From NCBI RefSeq assembly GCF_001311195.1, contig NZ_BBAJ01000011.1, positions 1-45,619 of the forward strand: a stretch of 45,619 bases of DNA. The letters are read 5' to 3'. Origin of the DNA: Lacticaseibacillus camelliae DSM 22697 = JCM 13995 (GTDB taxonomy: Bacteria > Bacillota > Bacilli > Lactobacillales > Lactobacillaceae). Below are positions 8,850 to 17,951 of the stretch, piece by piece (position 1 is the first letter of the stretch; the number at the start of each line of letters is the position of its first letter). The translations under genes were made by a program, and so were the position numbers. The notes under the pieces were generated by a model. That model was not told the DNA's origin and ran no database searches. It was given only the letters and a program-made list of their open reading frames with translations.

Positions 8850-9284
8850 TCACCCCCACTGCATCAGCACCACGACCCTCACAAACTTGCCACTGCCCCG
8901 CTGAAACACGACGGTGCCACTGTCCACCGCCCCCGTACCGAAAAATTTGTACTGAAGCTTGCTGGTTTTGACGTCCCCGTCTGTCTGCCCGCCAATTGGG
9001 ACAACCCTCAGCGAATCCGGAAGCGCAAGCGCGTAACTGCTCGCGCCTAACGCGCCTTGCTCTTGAAACTTCACCAAGCGCTCCGTGACGGTCATCCAGC
9101 CTTGTCGTCGTTGGCTTTGATGTGCTGCCTCAGTTGATTCCAGTCGCTGATCAGCTGATTAAAAAAACTGCTCCTCTCGTTCGTGAACTAAAATGGCGCG
9201 GCCCACTCCCAGTGAGGCCGCACTCATGATGATGAAAATGGCCAGGGCAAGGATGACCTCAATCAGCGTAAACGCGCGTCTCAT
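8850..9284 (-). CDS. comGD: ComGD-like minor pseudopilin, two compensating frameshifts
   Basis: The protein begins MRRAFTLIEVILALAIF, a type IV prepilin signal with the cleavage site before Phe. The ATG overlaps the comGC stop (ATGA). The frame breaks at a T7 run (minus strand, about 9165-9171, one base too many) and regains itself after a one-base loss near 9100, where GWMTVTERL continues. Restored length is about 144 aa, the usual ComGD size. The C-terminal part ends in VRVVVLMQWG. Both breaks look like sequencing indels. Confidence 0.7.
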
Positions 9285-9595
9285 TTGACCTTATAGGCCG
9301 GCGGTGGCCCCGGCGAATAAGTCGCCACGTCCGCCAGCTGACTTTGCTGACCGCTGGTGATGATGCCGGCCCTGACCAGCGCATCAGGGTTTGTAAAGTC
9401 GCCATTACTGCTGTCCGGCTGCTGGTAGGCAATGTCGATCTGCGCGTTAACGGTTGTCACCACGGCCTGACTCTGGCGAACTTTAGCCTGCCGGACCTGG
9501 GCCTGAATCGTGACCACCAGGGTCAGCGTCAACACGATGATGAGCGCCAACGCGGCAAGGACTTCGATCAACGTAAACGCTTTGCGCTTCTTCAT
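9281..9595 (-). CDS. comGC: ComGC major competence pseudopilin
   Basis: A 104-aa major pseudopilin of the DNA-uptake pilus. The N-terminus KKRKAFTLIEVLAAL carries the prepilin peptidase signal, with Glu+5 after FTLI, and continues in a hydrophobic helix (about 8-30). The residue before the cleavage point is Ala rather than the usual Gly. The C-terminal part is a small globular domain (GIITSGQQSQLADV) like other ComGC proteins. ATG overlaps the comGB stop by four bases, with TAGGAGG inside the end of comGB. ComC peptidase, not in this window, would process it. Confidence 0.85.
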   Translation of the reverse strand: MKKRKAFTLIEVLAALALIIVLTLTLVVTIQAQVRQAKVRQSQAVVTTVNAQIDIAYQQPDSSNGDFTNPDALVRAGIITSGQQSQLADVATYSPGPPPAYKVK

Positions 9596-10563
9596 GGTAA
9601 TCCTCCTAAGTGATCGTACAGCGGCAACAACAGTTCTCGGTACATCATGACGATTTGAAGGCCAATCAGGATAAACATCACTGGTTGGACCGCGGCCAAC
9701 CAGCGCTCCACACGTTCCCCAAACTGTTTTAACAACTGCTTGGCAAACAACGTCATTCCCGCCTGCACGAGCTTCGGCGGCTGGCCAAGCATTAACAATT
9801 GCCGGGCCGGGGCATAAATCAGCGGATGCTCAAGCGCCGCTTGAAGCGGCTCTCCTGCCTCCAGCCGGGCCTGGACCGATTGGCCAACAGGGCTCAACGG
9901 ATTGTTTGCCGCTTCGCTAAGCGCGCCCACATAAGTGATCAGCGGCAAGCCAGCGGCCAAGTATTGGGCCAGGCCGCTCACAAATTGGTACCGGTAATAA
10001 TTGATCGCAAGGGTGCGAATAACGGGGACTTTTTGCCACAGTCCGGCCCGCTCAACTGCATTTAATCTGCGAAGGCCAAGCCAGCTGCCCGCAGCCAAAA
10101 CCAGCACTGCCGCGGCGCCAAGCAACTCAGTTTGGACAAAGCTGGCATGCGTACTGCCCAACATGGGCAGCACCCCAACCAGCAGCACGGTCTGAATGAC
10201 CGCAAGCAGTGCCAACAAGATCAACGGATAGACCATGAGTTGGCGCAGCTTGTGGCGACTTTCCGTCTGCACCCGCACTAATTCAGCCGCATCGTGCAGC
10301 GCATCGGCCAGTTGACCGTGATGTTCCGCCAGGGCCAGCTGCGCGACAATCTGCGGGTGAAAATGATTTGCCGCCAGGCTCTCGGCCAAACTTGTGCCCG
10401 CGCTCAGCTGCAGGTCTACGGCCGTCCACACAGGCGTCTGGGCGTCAAAAGTCAGGGTGACCACTTGCAGGCTCTGACGCAGATTAAACCCCGCGGCGAG
10501 GACCTGGCTCAGTTGCTCACACACGGCGAGCTGGACGGCTAACGGGATCCGCTGCTTACGCAT
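9592..10563 (-). CDS. comGB: ComGB, inner-membrane platform of the competence pilus
   Basis: GspF/PilC-type polytopic protein that anchors the pseudopilus machine and works with the ComGA ATPase. The start is the ATG at 10563 (MRKQRIPLAVQ) with AAGGAGG upstream; it overlaps comGA by 8 bases. The protein is 323 aa with the duplicated T2SSF domain: a helical cytoplasmic part, a membrane segment at about 146-168 (YPLILLALLAVIQTVLLVG), another close behind, and a C-terminal membrane helix (PVMFILIGLQIVMMYREL). The gene is intact. Confidence 0.85.
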   Translation of the reverse strand: MRKQRIPLAVQLAVCEQLSQVLAAGFNLRQSLQVVTLTFDAQTPVWTAVDLQLSAGTSLAESLAANHFHPQIVAQLALAEHHGQLADALHDAAELVRVQTESRHKLRQLMVYPLILLALLAVIQTVLLVGVLPMLGSTHASFVQTELLGAAAVLVLAAGSWLGLRRLNAVERAGLWQKVPVIRTLAINYYRYQFVSGLAQYLAAGLPLITYVGALSEAANNPLSPVGQSVQARLEAGEPLQAALEHPLIYAPARQLLMLGQPPKLVQAGMTLFAKQLLKQFGERVERWLAAVQPVMFILIGLQIVMMYRELLLPLYDHLGGLP

Positions 10564-11407
10564 GGCTGTCCTCCTTGTGAACGACCACTGATACCACCGG
10601 GTGCACGACCGGCGTACTGACCAAGCGCACATCCGCGCTCAGCCTCAGCGCGGCATTGACCAGCGGCTTAGCCACGCCCAGCGCAATCAGACGCAGCGGC
10701 ACCTGCGCCGCTGTTTGCGCGTGGACGGTGGTCAACACCATGTGCCCGGAAATCGCCGCCTCACAGGCCGCCTGCGCGGTCTCAAAATCGCGAATCTCGC
10801 CGATCACCAAGACATCGGGGCGCTTGCGCAGTGCGGCCTTCAGCAGACTGGCGTAACTCATTCCCGCCTCCGGGTTGACCTGCAGCTGGAGGAATTCTGG
10901 GGCCGCAATTTCCACCGGGTCCTCAATGGTCATCACCATCTGCGCCGTCCCCAAGGCCATGGCCACTTGATAAAGTAACGTCGTTTTGCCGCTGCCGGTC
11001 GGCCCGCACAAGGCCAGCATCCGATGATCAGCCAGCCGAGTGACCAGATCGTTAACGATGGGTTCCGTCCACTGATCCAACCCCGGCACCCCATAAATCA
11101 GCCGCGCCACCAGCGCCTCTTGATTCGTGTAATCACCCACGGTGCTGAGGCGCAGAGTGACGCCCAGCTCATTTAACGGCAAGGCTCCGAGCTGCGGCCG
11201 CCGCGTTTCCGCCACATTCATCCCGGCATCGTATTTCAGGGCCCGGATCCAGCTGGTGCCTTCCGCCGCCGACTTGATCTCGGTTTGCGCCCACCCAGCG
11301 GCCGTACGCACCACCACCAAAATCCCTTCCGGCTTGGAGAGAAAATAGACGTCACTGGCGAAAACAGCACGTGCTTTTGCAAAAACCTCAAGCAATCCCG
11401 ACTCCAT
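10556..11407 (-). CDS. comGA: ComGA, secretion/competence pilus ATPase
   Basis: GspE/PilB-type ATPase that drives assembly of the DNA-uptake pseudopilus. I place the start at ATG 11407 (MESGLLEVF) because GAGGTG lies six bases before it; this gives 283 aa, somewhat short for the family, mainly at the N-terminus. Motifs: Walker A GPTGSGKTT, Asp box TIEDPVEI, Walker B DVLVIGEIRD and His box TTVHAQTA. It is first in the seven-gene comG operon. No clear ComX/ComK-type site is visible in the short gap behind the yebC terminator. Confidence 0.9.
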   Translation of the reverse strand: MESGLLEVFAKARAVFASDVYFLSKPEGILVVVRTAAGWAQTEIKSAAEGTSWIRALKYDAGMNVAETRRPQLGALPLNELGVTLRLSTVGDYTNQEALVARLIYGVPGLDQWTEPIVNDLVTRLADHRMLALCGPTGSGKTTLLYQVAMALGTAQMVMTIEDPVEIAAPEFLQLQVNPEAGMSYASLLKAALRKRPDVLVIGEIRDFETAQAACEAAISGHMVLTTVHAQTAAQVPLRLIALGVAKPLVNAALRLSADVRLVSTPVVHPVVSVVVHKEDSHA

Positions 11408-11443
11408 CTTTCTCACCTCGTCAAAAGATTTCGCCAGCCACAC

Positions 11444-11471
11444 AAAAACACCCCTCAAATCTGAGGGGTGT
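11444..11471 (-). terminator. yebC terminator
   Basis: ACACCCCTCA (11448-11457) and TGAGGGGTGT (11462-11471) form a perfect 10-base stem; on the minus strand TTTTT follows. It separates yebC from comGA. Confidence 0.85.
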
Positions 11472-11485
11472 CAGGTCAAGCACGT

Positions 11486-12238
11486 TCAAATGAACTTAGT
11501 TGGCAGGGGCTTCGTCAGGCCACTGGCCGATGTGTAAACATTCTGCACGTCGTCATTATCTTCCAGCGCATCAATCATGTTCTGGAAGGTTTCAAGCTTA
11601 TCTTCAGGAATCGGCACGGTGTTTTCAGGCACCATCGTCAGCTCTGAAGTCGTGAAGTGGAAGCCCTGAGACTCCAGCGCATCGCGGACCGCAGCAAAAT
11701 CTTTGGGATCCGTATAAATCTCAAACTCGTCGTCGGACGTCTGGAGATCCTCAGCACCAGCTTCAAGTACCGCCTCAAGCATTTGATCCTCATCGACATC
11801 CAGTCCTTCGCGGTTGATCACGAAGTAGCCTTTGCTGTTAAACATGTAAGACACCGCACCGGCCCCGGCCATCGTGCCACCGTGACGCGTGATGGCCACG
11901 CGCACATCGGAGCTAGTCCGGTTTTTATTATCGGTCAGCGCTTCGACCAAGACGCCGATCCCGGCTGGGCCGTATCCTTCGTATTGGACTTCATCGTATT
12001 GAGTGGTGTCGCCACCCTCAGCTTTATCTAACGCGCGCTTGATATTGTCCTTGGGCATGTTGGCTGCCCGGGCTTTATCCATGACCAACCGCAGCGACGG
12101 GTTGTTGTCTGGGTCAGAACCACCTTGCTTTGCTGCCATGAAAAGCTCACGGGAGATTTTTTGAAAAATTTTACCGCGCTTGGCATCCTGAGCGTTCTTA
12201 CGGCCCTGGATGTTGTGCCACTTGGAATGTCCTGACAT
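11486..12238 (-). CDS. yebC: YebC/PmpR family protein
   Basis: YebC-family protein, known as a transcription regulator or a ribosome-associated translation factor for proline-rich stretches, depending on the member. The 250-aa protein starts at ATG 12238 ([20 protein letters not shown]) with AGAGGG upstream and keeps the three-domain TACO1/YebC layout ([14 protein letters not shown] in the middle). The last residues ([12 protein letters not shown]) look less typical; a one-base loss near 11515 would instead give an acidic end PDEAPAN, so the C-terminus may be misread. It has its own terminator and is not part of the comG operon. Confidence 0.9.
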   Translation of the reverse strand: MSGHSKWHNIQGRKNAQDAKRGKIFQKISRELFMAAKQGGSDPDNNPSLRLVMDKARAANMPKDNIKRALDKAEGGDTTQYDEVQYEGYGPAGIGVLVEALTDNKNRTSSDVRVAITRHGGTMAGAGAVSYMFNSKGYFVINREGLDVDEDQMLEAVLEAGAEDLQTSDDEFEIYTDPKDFAAVRDALESQGFHFTTSELTMVPENTVPIPEDKLETFQNMIDALEDNDDVQNVYTSASGLTKPLPTKFI

Positions 12239-12310
12239 CTTAAACCCTCTTTTCGAAAAATTAGTATGCACATAAACGCTATTGAGTATAGCAAAAAAAC
12301 AGGCGCCGGT

Positions 12311-12818
12311 TCAACGCGCCGCAGAGCGCTTCTTGGGCCGACGGCGGCGCTGAGTGACCAGCAGCGCGATGCCGATCCCGACGAGTGCGCCAACCGTGTC
12401 CAGTATCACGTCCTGAAACAGCGGTGTGCGGTCGGCAGTCAGCATTTGGTGAAACTCGTCCAGCGCCGCCACCCCGGTGCTGCTGAGCAGTGCCAGCACC
12501 AGTCTCAACCAACTCGGCTGGACGCGCGCCCTCAAGCCCAGCACAGCCGCCAGCCCGATTAGGCAAAAGACGGTAAAGTGCGCCAGTTTCCGGACGAAGA
12601 ACTCAACGAATCCGGCCAGCCCCATCGCGCTAATCGAGACGTGTTGCGCCGCCCAGTAAAAACTAATGTGGTTCAGCCACGCCCAACCGGAATGCGCTGG
12701 CAGTAGTGCGTGCAGCTCTGGCACGATGCTTTGATCGTGGTACGGCATGCTTGAACTGATAAATAAGACGACCATGAGGCCCAGGTCCAGCCAGAGCCAA
12801 TTGTATTTTTTTTAGCAT
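12311..12818 (-). CDS. VanZ-like family membrane protein, one frameshift
   Basis: Small membrane protein of the VanZ-like family (teicoplanin-resistance protein VanZ and many unknown relatives). The core motifs RKLAHFTVFCLIG and DEFHQ...R.P...DVILDTVGA are present, with about four membrane helices. The true start is probably ATG 12818 (GGAGGGG five bases upstream). After it an A8 run (12806-12813) has one base too many; with A7 the protein begins MLKKYNWLWLDLG and runs 168 aa. As written only the frame from 12775 is open. A basic tail RRRRPKK closes it. The role is unknown. Confidence 0.75.
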
Positions 12819-12952
12819 CGACACCCCTCCGCTCAAATTAGTTTAGCACAAGCCCCGGTGCCGACACGACTCCCTTCCCCCACCTGGCAGCCGCCTTGGC
12901 CTAAGGCGTGGAAGCACTAATGGCACAGGTGAGGCGCCGCCGCTGGAATCAC

Positions 12953-12981
12953 TGTCTATACCGCGTAGAATTCGCTATAAT
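12953..12981 (+). promoter_or_regulatory. Possible promoter of the small membrane protein
   Basis: A perfect TATAAT lies at 12976-12981, about 44 bases before the gene. The -35 at 17-base spacing (TGTCTA) is weak. Confidence 0.45.
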
Positions 12982-13024
12982 TAGCGCAGGCAAAACACTG
13001 TCAATAAATATTGGGATGGGAAAA

Positions 13025-13333
13025 ATGAAAATAAATCTGACAAATCCAGCGACTCGGCAAATCAAGCAGGCAAAGATTGGCTTTTCATGGACGACCTTCT
13101 TTTTCGGGGTGCTCGTGCCCTTGGTGCGCGGCGACTGGAAATGGTTCTTTATTCTATTAGCGATTACGATCATCCTCGGCATCCCCACCTTCGGCTTTGG
13201 TGGGGCACTCGTGGGGCTGGTCTTCTCGTTTGTCTACAACCGGCTTTACATCAACGACCTTTTGGGCCACGGCTATGGCCCGGCAGATGATTACTCCGAA
13301 AAAGCGCTGCAAAGTAAGAACTTTATCGGCTGA
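13025..13333 (+). CDS. Small membrane protein, two or three helices
   Basis: About 102 residues from MKINLTNPATRQIKQ. The soluble N-terminus is followed by KIGFSWTTFFFGVLVPLVRGDWKW, a pattern shared with many small DUF2628-like Gram-positive membrane proteins, and by a second hydrophobic stretch rich in Gly. The C-terminal tail is soluble (DLLGHGYGPADDYSEKA). GGGATGGG precedes the ATG; an in-frame ATG at 13016 is an alternative. The gene is monocistronic between a promoter and a strong terminator. The function is unknown; the family link is from pattern memory only. Confidence 0.65.
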   Translation: MKINLTNPATRQIKQAKIGFSWTTFFFGVLVPLVRGDWKWFFILLAITIILGIPTFGFGGALVGLVFSFVYNRLYINDLLGHGYGPADDYSEKALQSKNFIG

Positions 13334-13392
13334 GCGTATTCACCTGGCTGCAACCAACTGCGCCAGGCAAAGTCACTCGCCTAGGAAACGCC

Positions 13393-13451
13393 AAAGCCCC
13401 CCACGATCGAACTGCACACATGCGCAGAACAGATCGTGGGGGGCTTTTTTT
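13393..13451. terminator. Shared terminator of the small membrane protein and glmS
   Basis: A perfect 16-base stem, AAAGCCCCCCACGATC (13393-13408) against GATCGTGGGGGGCTTT (13432-13447), followed by T7 on the plus strand. It lies between convergent genes and probably serves both; the minus-strand T run is short. Confidence 0.85.
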
Positions 13452-13459
13452 AAACTCAG

Positions 13460-15270
13460 CTACTCAACCGTGACCGACTTAGCGAGGTTGCGCGGCCGAT
13501 CGACGTCATAGCCGCGGTCAAGGCTGGTGAAGTAGGCCAGCAGTTGCCCCGGAATAATCGTCAACAGCGGGGTGAGCATTGGATCCAGGTCATCGACGAT
13601 CAACTGATCGCCTGGCTCGGCCAAGGCCGCGGAAGCGATTCGCAGCACCTTGGCGCCGCGGGCTTCCACCTCTTCCGCATTACTCCGCGTGCGCGCCGCG
13701 GTGATGGGATCGGTGATGAACGCGACCACCGGCGTGTCCTGCTCAATCAACGCAATTGTCCCGTGCTTCAGCTCCCCGGCGGCAAAGCCCTCCGCCTGGA
13801 CATATGAGATCTCTTTCAACTTCAAGGCGGCTTCGAGGCTGACATAGTAGTCCGTGCCGCGACCGATGAAGAAGGCGTTGCGGGTTTGCGCAAACATCTC
13901 TGTGGCCAGTTCATGGAGTTTGTCCTGCTGATCGATGAGCGCCTGCTGACCGGTGGCAGCCAGGCTCAGTTGGTGGGCCACATCAAACGCTGCAGCCAGT
14001 GGCAGTGCCTTGTGCTGGCCCAGGGCTTTAGCCAACAGCGCCTCGACCGCCACTTGGGCCGTGTAGGCCTTGGTTGAAGCCACGGCAATTTCAGGGCCTG
14101 CACCTAGCTCAACCGCATAGTCTGCTTCTCGTGCCAGCGTTGAGGTGATCACATTGGTCAGGGTCAAGGAAGGGTAGCCGGCCTGTTTAACGTTGACCAA
14201 GACCTGGCGAATGTCGGCCGTCTCGCCACTTTGCGTGAGGAAAATAAACATGGGTTTGGCGGAAAGCAGTGGCTGATGGTAACCGAACTCGGACGCCAAG
14301 TAAGCCTCTGTTGGCACCCCAGCGAGGTGCTCGAACAGATTCTGGCCGACAAGCCCGGCGTGGTAACTCGTGCCGGCCGCCACAATGTACAACCGGTCGG
14401 CCGCCGCCAACGCCGAGAGCATGGCCGAATCGAATTGCGGCGTCCCCGCATCGTCGACATAGCGGGAAACCAAGCGCCGCATCACCGCTGGCTGCTCGGA
14501 GATCTCCTTCAGCATATAAAACGGGAACGTGCCTTTTTCCGCATCGGCCGCATCAATGGTGACTGTGATTGGGGCGCGGTCCAACTGCTCACCCGCGGCA
14601 TTTTCAATTGTGATCTGGTCTGCAGTCAGCGTCACGAGTTCGCCATCGTTGAGCTCAATGAATTGGTCGGTTTCCTGCAGCATCGCCAGCGCATCTGAGG
14701 CAACCACGTTGAAGCCGGCGCCCTTGCCGATCAGCAGCGGGCTTTTGTTCTTGGCAACGTACAGATGAGCCGGATCGGTCCGATCAGCCAGGCAAAAGGC
14801 GTATGAGCCTCAAGCAGGCTCAGGGTCTTCGCAAATGCCGCCTTCGCGGTCAGCCCGTCACGAGCAAAAGCGGCAATCAGTTGAACCACGACCTCGGTGT
14901 CAGTTTGCCCGGCAAAGACAACATCACTGAGGTACTTCGCCCGCAAAGCCGCCGCGTTGGTGATGACGCCGTTGTGCACCAAGTAGAAACGCTCGTCGTT
15001 GGAGACGTGCGGATGGGCATTGGCCACCGTCGGCTTCCCATTGGTCGCCCAGCGCGTGTGCCCAATGCCCATCGTGCCCTGGACCTCTGGCCCCACCCCG
15101 GCAACTAACTGACTGATCCGACCCACCCGTTTCACCAGGTAGTCGTGACCACTGCCCCCATTGACATAAATGCCGGCGGAATCGTACCCACGGTACTCCA
15201 GCTTTTCCAAGCCGTTCAGCAGCACTTCAGTTGCATTCTTCTTACCGACAACGCCAACAATTCCACACAT
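13460..15270 (-). CDS. glmS: Glucosamine-6-phosphate synthase (isomerising), one frameshift
   Basis: Makes glucosamine-6-phosphate from fructose-6-phosphate and glutamine, the first step of UDP-GlcNAc synthesis. The start is ATG 15270 so that Cys2 (MCGIVGVVG) is the glutaminase nucleophile; the longer frame would bury it. Glutaminase motifs: EYRGYDSAGI and GIGHTRWATNGKPT. Two SIS domains follow, with AAGTSYHAG, TQSGETADI and GRGTDYYVSLEAALKLKE, and the end is DRPRNLAKSVTVE. The frame breaks near 14808: one G is missing in SLLE(G)GSYAFCL. Restored length is 603 aa, normal. It has its own promoter with NagR-like operators. No glmS ribozyme core is present in the 5' region. Confidence 0.92.
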
Positions 15271-15294
15271 AGTCACACGTCCATTCTTTTTTAT

Positions 15295-15310
15295 ATTGGT
15301 ATAAACCATT
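15295..15310. promoter_or_regulatory. NagR/DasR-type operator downstream of the glmS promoter
   Basis: ATTGGTATAAACCATT is a near-perfect palindrome around TGGTATA/ACCA. It resembles the dre-type sites bound by GntR-family amino-sugar repressors (NagR/YvoA in Bacillus, DasR in Streptomyces). It lies in the glmS 5' UTR, about 33 bases downstream of the -10. Confidence 0.6.
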
Positions 15311-15342
15311 CTTGCCAAATTGGTTTGGATGATGTACCACCA

Positions 15343-15371
15343 AATATAGCCGTATGGCGGAACACTGTCAA
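15343..15371 (-). promoter_or_regulatory. glmS promoter
   Basis: A perfect TTGACA (minus strand, 15366-15371) and TATATT (15343-15348) with 17 bases between. It is flanked on both sides by TGGTATA operators. Confidence 0.8.
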
Positions 15372-15382
15372 TTATTTTGAAC

Positions 15383-15421
15383 GGTGGTATAGGTATTTTT
15401 TAAAACATTGGTATAGTGGCT
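15383..15421. promoter_or_regulatory. Two upstream TGGTATA operator copies
   Basis: TGGTATA occurs at 15385-15391 (in GTGGTATAGGTATT) and at 15409-15415 (in ATTGGTATAGTGGC), 24 bases apart. Both lie just upstream of the glmS -35. Each matches one half of the downstream palindrome well and the other half poorly. Placement on both sides of a promoter suggests cooperative or looping repression. Confidence 0.5.
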
Positions 15422-15430
15422 CTCGCAAAC

Positions 15431-15468
15431 AAAAAGGCCCTGACTAGATTTTACCCTAGCCAGGGACC
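15431..15468 (-). terminator. glmM terminator
   Basis: On the minus strand CCCTG-CTAG pairs with CTAG-CAGGG, with GG/CC at the base, and is followed by TTTTTG. It isolates glmS from the cdaA-cdaR-glmM operon. Confidence 0.75.
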
Positions 15469-15481
15469 CATTAGAAAATGA

Positions 15482-16843
15482 TTACGCTTCGCCGCCCATT
15501 TCACTTTTAACCACAGCCACGATTTGATCGACGTACTGATTGACCAGATCCGTGGTTTTGGCCTCGGCCATTACCCGCAGCAGCGGCTCAGTCCCGCTGG
15601 GCCGCACAAGCACGCGCCCGTCGCCGGCCATTTCTTTTTCGACGGTGTCAATGGCCGCCTGAATCGCGGGATACTGCTTCCAATTGTTCTTGTCCTGAAC
15701 CTTCACGTTGACCAGCTTCTGCGGATATGTGTGAACCGGCGCCGCCAGTTCGGAGAGCGGTTTGCCAGTCTTCTTCATCACGTTCAGCAACTGGATCCCA
15801 GTCAACATGCCGTCACCAGTGTTGTGATAATCGAATAAAATCACGTGGCCGCTTTGCTCGCCGCCGATGTTATAGCCGTGAGCGCGCATTTCCTCTGAGA
15901 CGTGCCGATCGCCGACCGCCGTCTGTACGGACTTCATGCCGTTTGCTTCCAAGGCCTTATACATGCCGAGGTTGGACATCACGGTCGTGACGACGGTGTC
16001 CTGCTTCAACCGCCCCTGTGCCTTCATGTAACTGCCCAAGATGAACATGATCTTGTCGCCGTCAACGATTTGGCCCTTTTCATCGACCGCAATGCAGCGG
16101 TCGCCGTCGCCATCAAAGGCAAGGCCGACCTGCGCCCCTTTGTCCACAACAAACTTGGCCAAGGCCTCCGGATGGGTTGACCCAACGCCTTTGTTGATGT
16201 TGATGCCATCAGGGTGCGTTGCCATCGTCTCAAACTCCGTGTCCAGATCAGCGAACAGCCGAGCGACCAGACCGCTTGTCGCCCCGTTAGCCGCATCGAG
16301 TGCCACGTGAATGCCAGTCAGATCGTCAGACAGTGTCTGCTCCAGAAACTGCGTATACTTCAGTGCGCCTTCTGGATAATCATTGACGTGGCCAAGCCCC
16401 TCGGCCGCCGGGCGCGGCAGGGTGTCCTCCGGAGCGTCCAGCAAGGCTTCGATTTCGTCCTCAGTGTCATCTGACAACTTGTAGCCGTCAGGCCCGAAGA
16501 ACTTGATGCCGTTGTCCTCGGCCGGATTGTGACTGGCAGAGATTTGGATCCCTGCATCGGCACTTTGCACCTTGATCAGGTAGGCCACGGCCGGCGTCGT
16601 GATGACACCCAGCGACAGCACTTCGATGCCCACGGACAGCAGGCCCGAAATCAGCGACTCGGCCAGCATTTCGCCAGACGCCCGCGTGTCTCTTGCGACC
16701 AGCACCAAAGGCTTTTTGGCGGTGTCTTTTGCGTGTTGGGTCAACACGTAGCCGCCGCAGCGCCCCAATCGAAAAGCGAGCTCTGGACTCAGTTCCTGAT
16801 TTGCGATACCCCGAACCCCGTCAGTGCCAAAATACTTCGTCAT
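15482..16843 (-). CDS. glmM: Phosphoglucosamine mutase
   Basis: Converts glucosamine-6-phosphate to glucosamine-1-phosphate for UDP-GlcNAc. The 453-aa protein is intact. It has the start [12 protein letters not shown], the phosphoserine loop ISASHNP (active Ser104), the Mg-binding loop DGDGDR, the sugar-binding loop GEQSGH and the phosphate-binding loop [12 protein letters not shown]. It is third in the cdaA-cdaR-glmM operon, a cluster conserved in Firmicutes in which GlmM is known to bind and restrain the diadenylate cyclase CdaA. The gap to cdaR is 39 bases. Confidence 0.95.
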   Translation of the reverse strand: MTKYFGTDGVRGIANQELSPELAFRLGRCGGYVLTQHAKDTAKKPLVLVARDTRASGEMLAESLISGLLSVGIEVLSLGVITTPAVAYLIKVQSADAGIQISASHNPAEDNGIKFFGPDGYKLSDDTEDEIEALLDAPEDTLPRPAAEGLGHVNDYPEGALKYTQFLEQTLSDDLTGIHVALDAANGATSGLVARLFADLDTEFETMATHPDGININKGVGSTHPEALAKFVVDKGAQVGLAFDGDGDRCIAVDEKGQIVDGDKIMFILGSYMKAQGRLKQDTVVTTVMSNLGMYKALEANGMKSVQTAVGDRHVSEEMRAHGYNIGGEQSGHVILFDYHNTGDGMLTGIQLLNVMKKTGKPLSELAAPVHTYPQKLVNVKVQDKNNWKQYPAIQAAIDTVEKEMAGDGRVLVRPSGTEPLLRVMAEAKTTDLVNQYVDQIVAVVKSEMGGEA

Positions 16844-16882
16844 GCCAAATGCCTCATTTCTCTATTTTTTTAAATGCGAAGG

Positions 16883-17951
16883 TTATTTCTCAGTCGAACT
16901 AGTGGCGGTGCTTGATGAACTGCTGCTTGCGCTGCTTGAACTACTGCTGCCAGCACCACTGCCTGTGGTGCCATTCGCAGTTGGGTCGGTGACTAGCGTA
17001 ACATGCACCTTGATGGTACGTGGATCACTGGAAACAATTCCGGCCGCCGCTGCGGTCAGCCGCACCGTAATCGTGGTGCTCTTATTGATTTTAGAAACAT
17101 CGATTGGGACCGTCAACGAGTCAATCTTGCGCAAAGCCGCCCGACTGCCATAAATAGTGGCACTGGTCGTGTCCGTATTCAAGGTGAAACTGGTCCCATG
17201 CGGAACGGTACCAGTCTGCTTCAGCACCACCGAGACTTTCTTGCTTGGCAGGCTGACCGGTAAATGAACGTGCACGGTGGCCGGTGAAATCACGACATTT
17301 AAGGTGTTCCCATCCTCATCCAGCGCCTGAAGCAGGACTTCCTGGTCGACGTCCGCCTTGGTGTTGCGCGTCAGCACAACATTGGCAACGACTTGGTAAA
17401 CGCGATTAATTTCGCCCTTGCCGCCGGTGACCTCAGCAGTTTCCGACCCCAGTTGGGCCGTGTCGGCCGTGTACCCAGGGGCTAAACTATCTTCATTGTA
17501 CTTGACCTGGATCGGCATCTTACGCGTGCGCCGGTCCTGAATGGTCACCTTGATGGTCTCTGGCTTGATGGCGTAGGTCAGGTCCTTGTTCAGCTTGTTC
17601 CTTGAGCTTGACCGTGTGCGTGCCAACGCCAAGGCCGGTGAGATCCGCGATCACCCGAAAATTCAGCGTGTTGGCGGTGACGGTGACCAGACTGGCACTG
17701 CCTTCCAAATCAACGCTGACGTGCTGCGGATAGCCCGTGATGAAATACTTGTCCGTATCGGCCTTTAATTCCAACGGCACGCGCAGGGTCCGCTTGGTCG
17801 TGGCGGTCACAGCCGACCCATTGTTGCCATTGCTTTGCGTCCGGTTGATCTGCTCCGCGTTGACGTAGCCAAACAACGCAATGGCTAATACCAATGCGAG
17901 GATGCGGTAGAACCACTTACTGTCCCAAAGCTTACTGAAGTTGAATTTCAT
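16883..17951 (-). CDS. cdaR: CdaR (YbbR-domain regulator of CdaA), one frameshift
   Basis: Extracytoplasmic regulator that associates with diadenylate cyclase CdaA. One N-terminal membrane helix (WFYRILALVLAIALFGYV) anchors a string of YbbR domains. The C-terminus is low-complexity and Ser-rich (about 25 Ser among the last 35 residues). The ATG overlaps the cdaA stop by four bases (ATGA). The frame breaks near 17600, where one extra base lies between VKLKE and KLNKDLTYAI; restored length is 355 aa. The Ser-rich tail could be a wall-spanning linker or simply variable. Confidence 0.88.

Noticed and set aside
15271-15480. glmS ribozyme upstream of glmS
   Set aside because: The leader from the promoter to the ATG is only about 65 bases and lacks the conserved ribozyme core; operators explain the region better.
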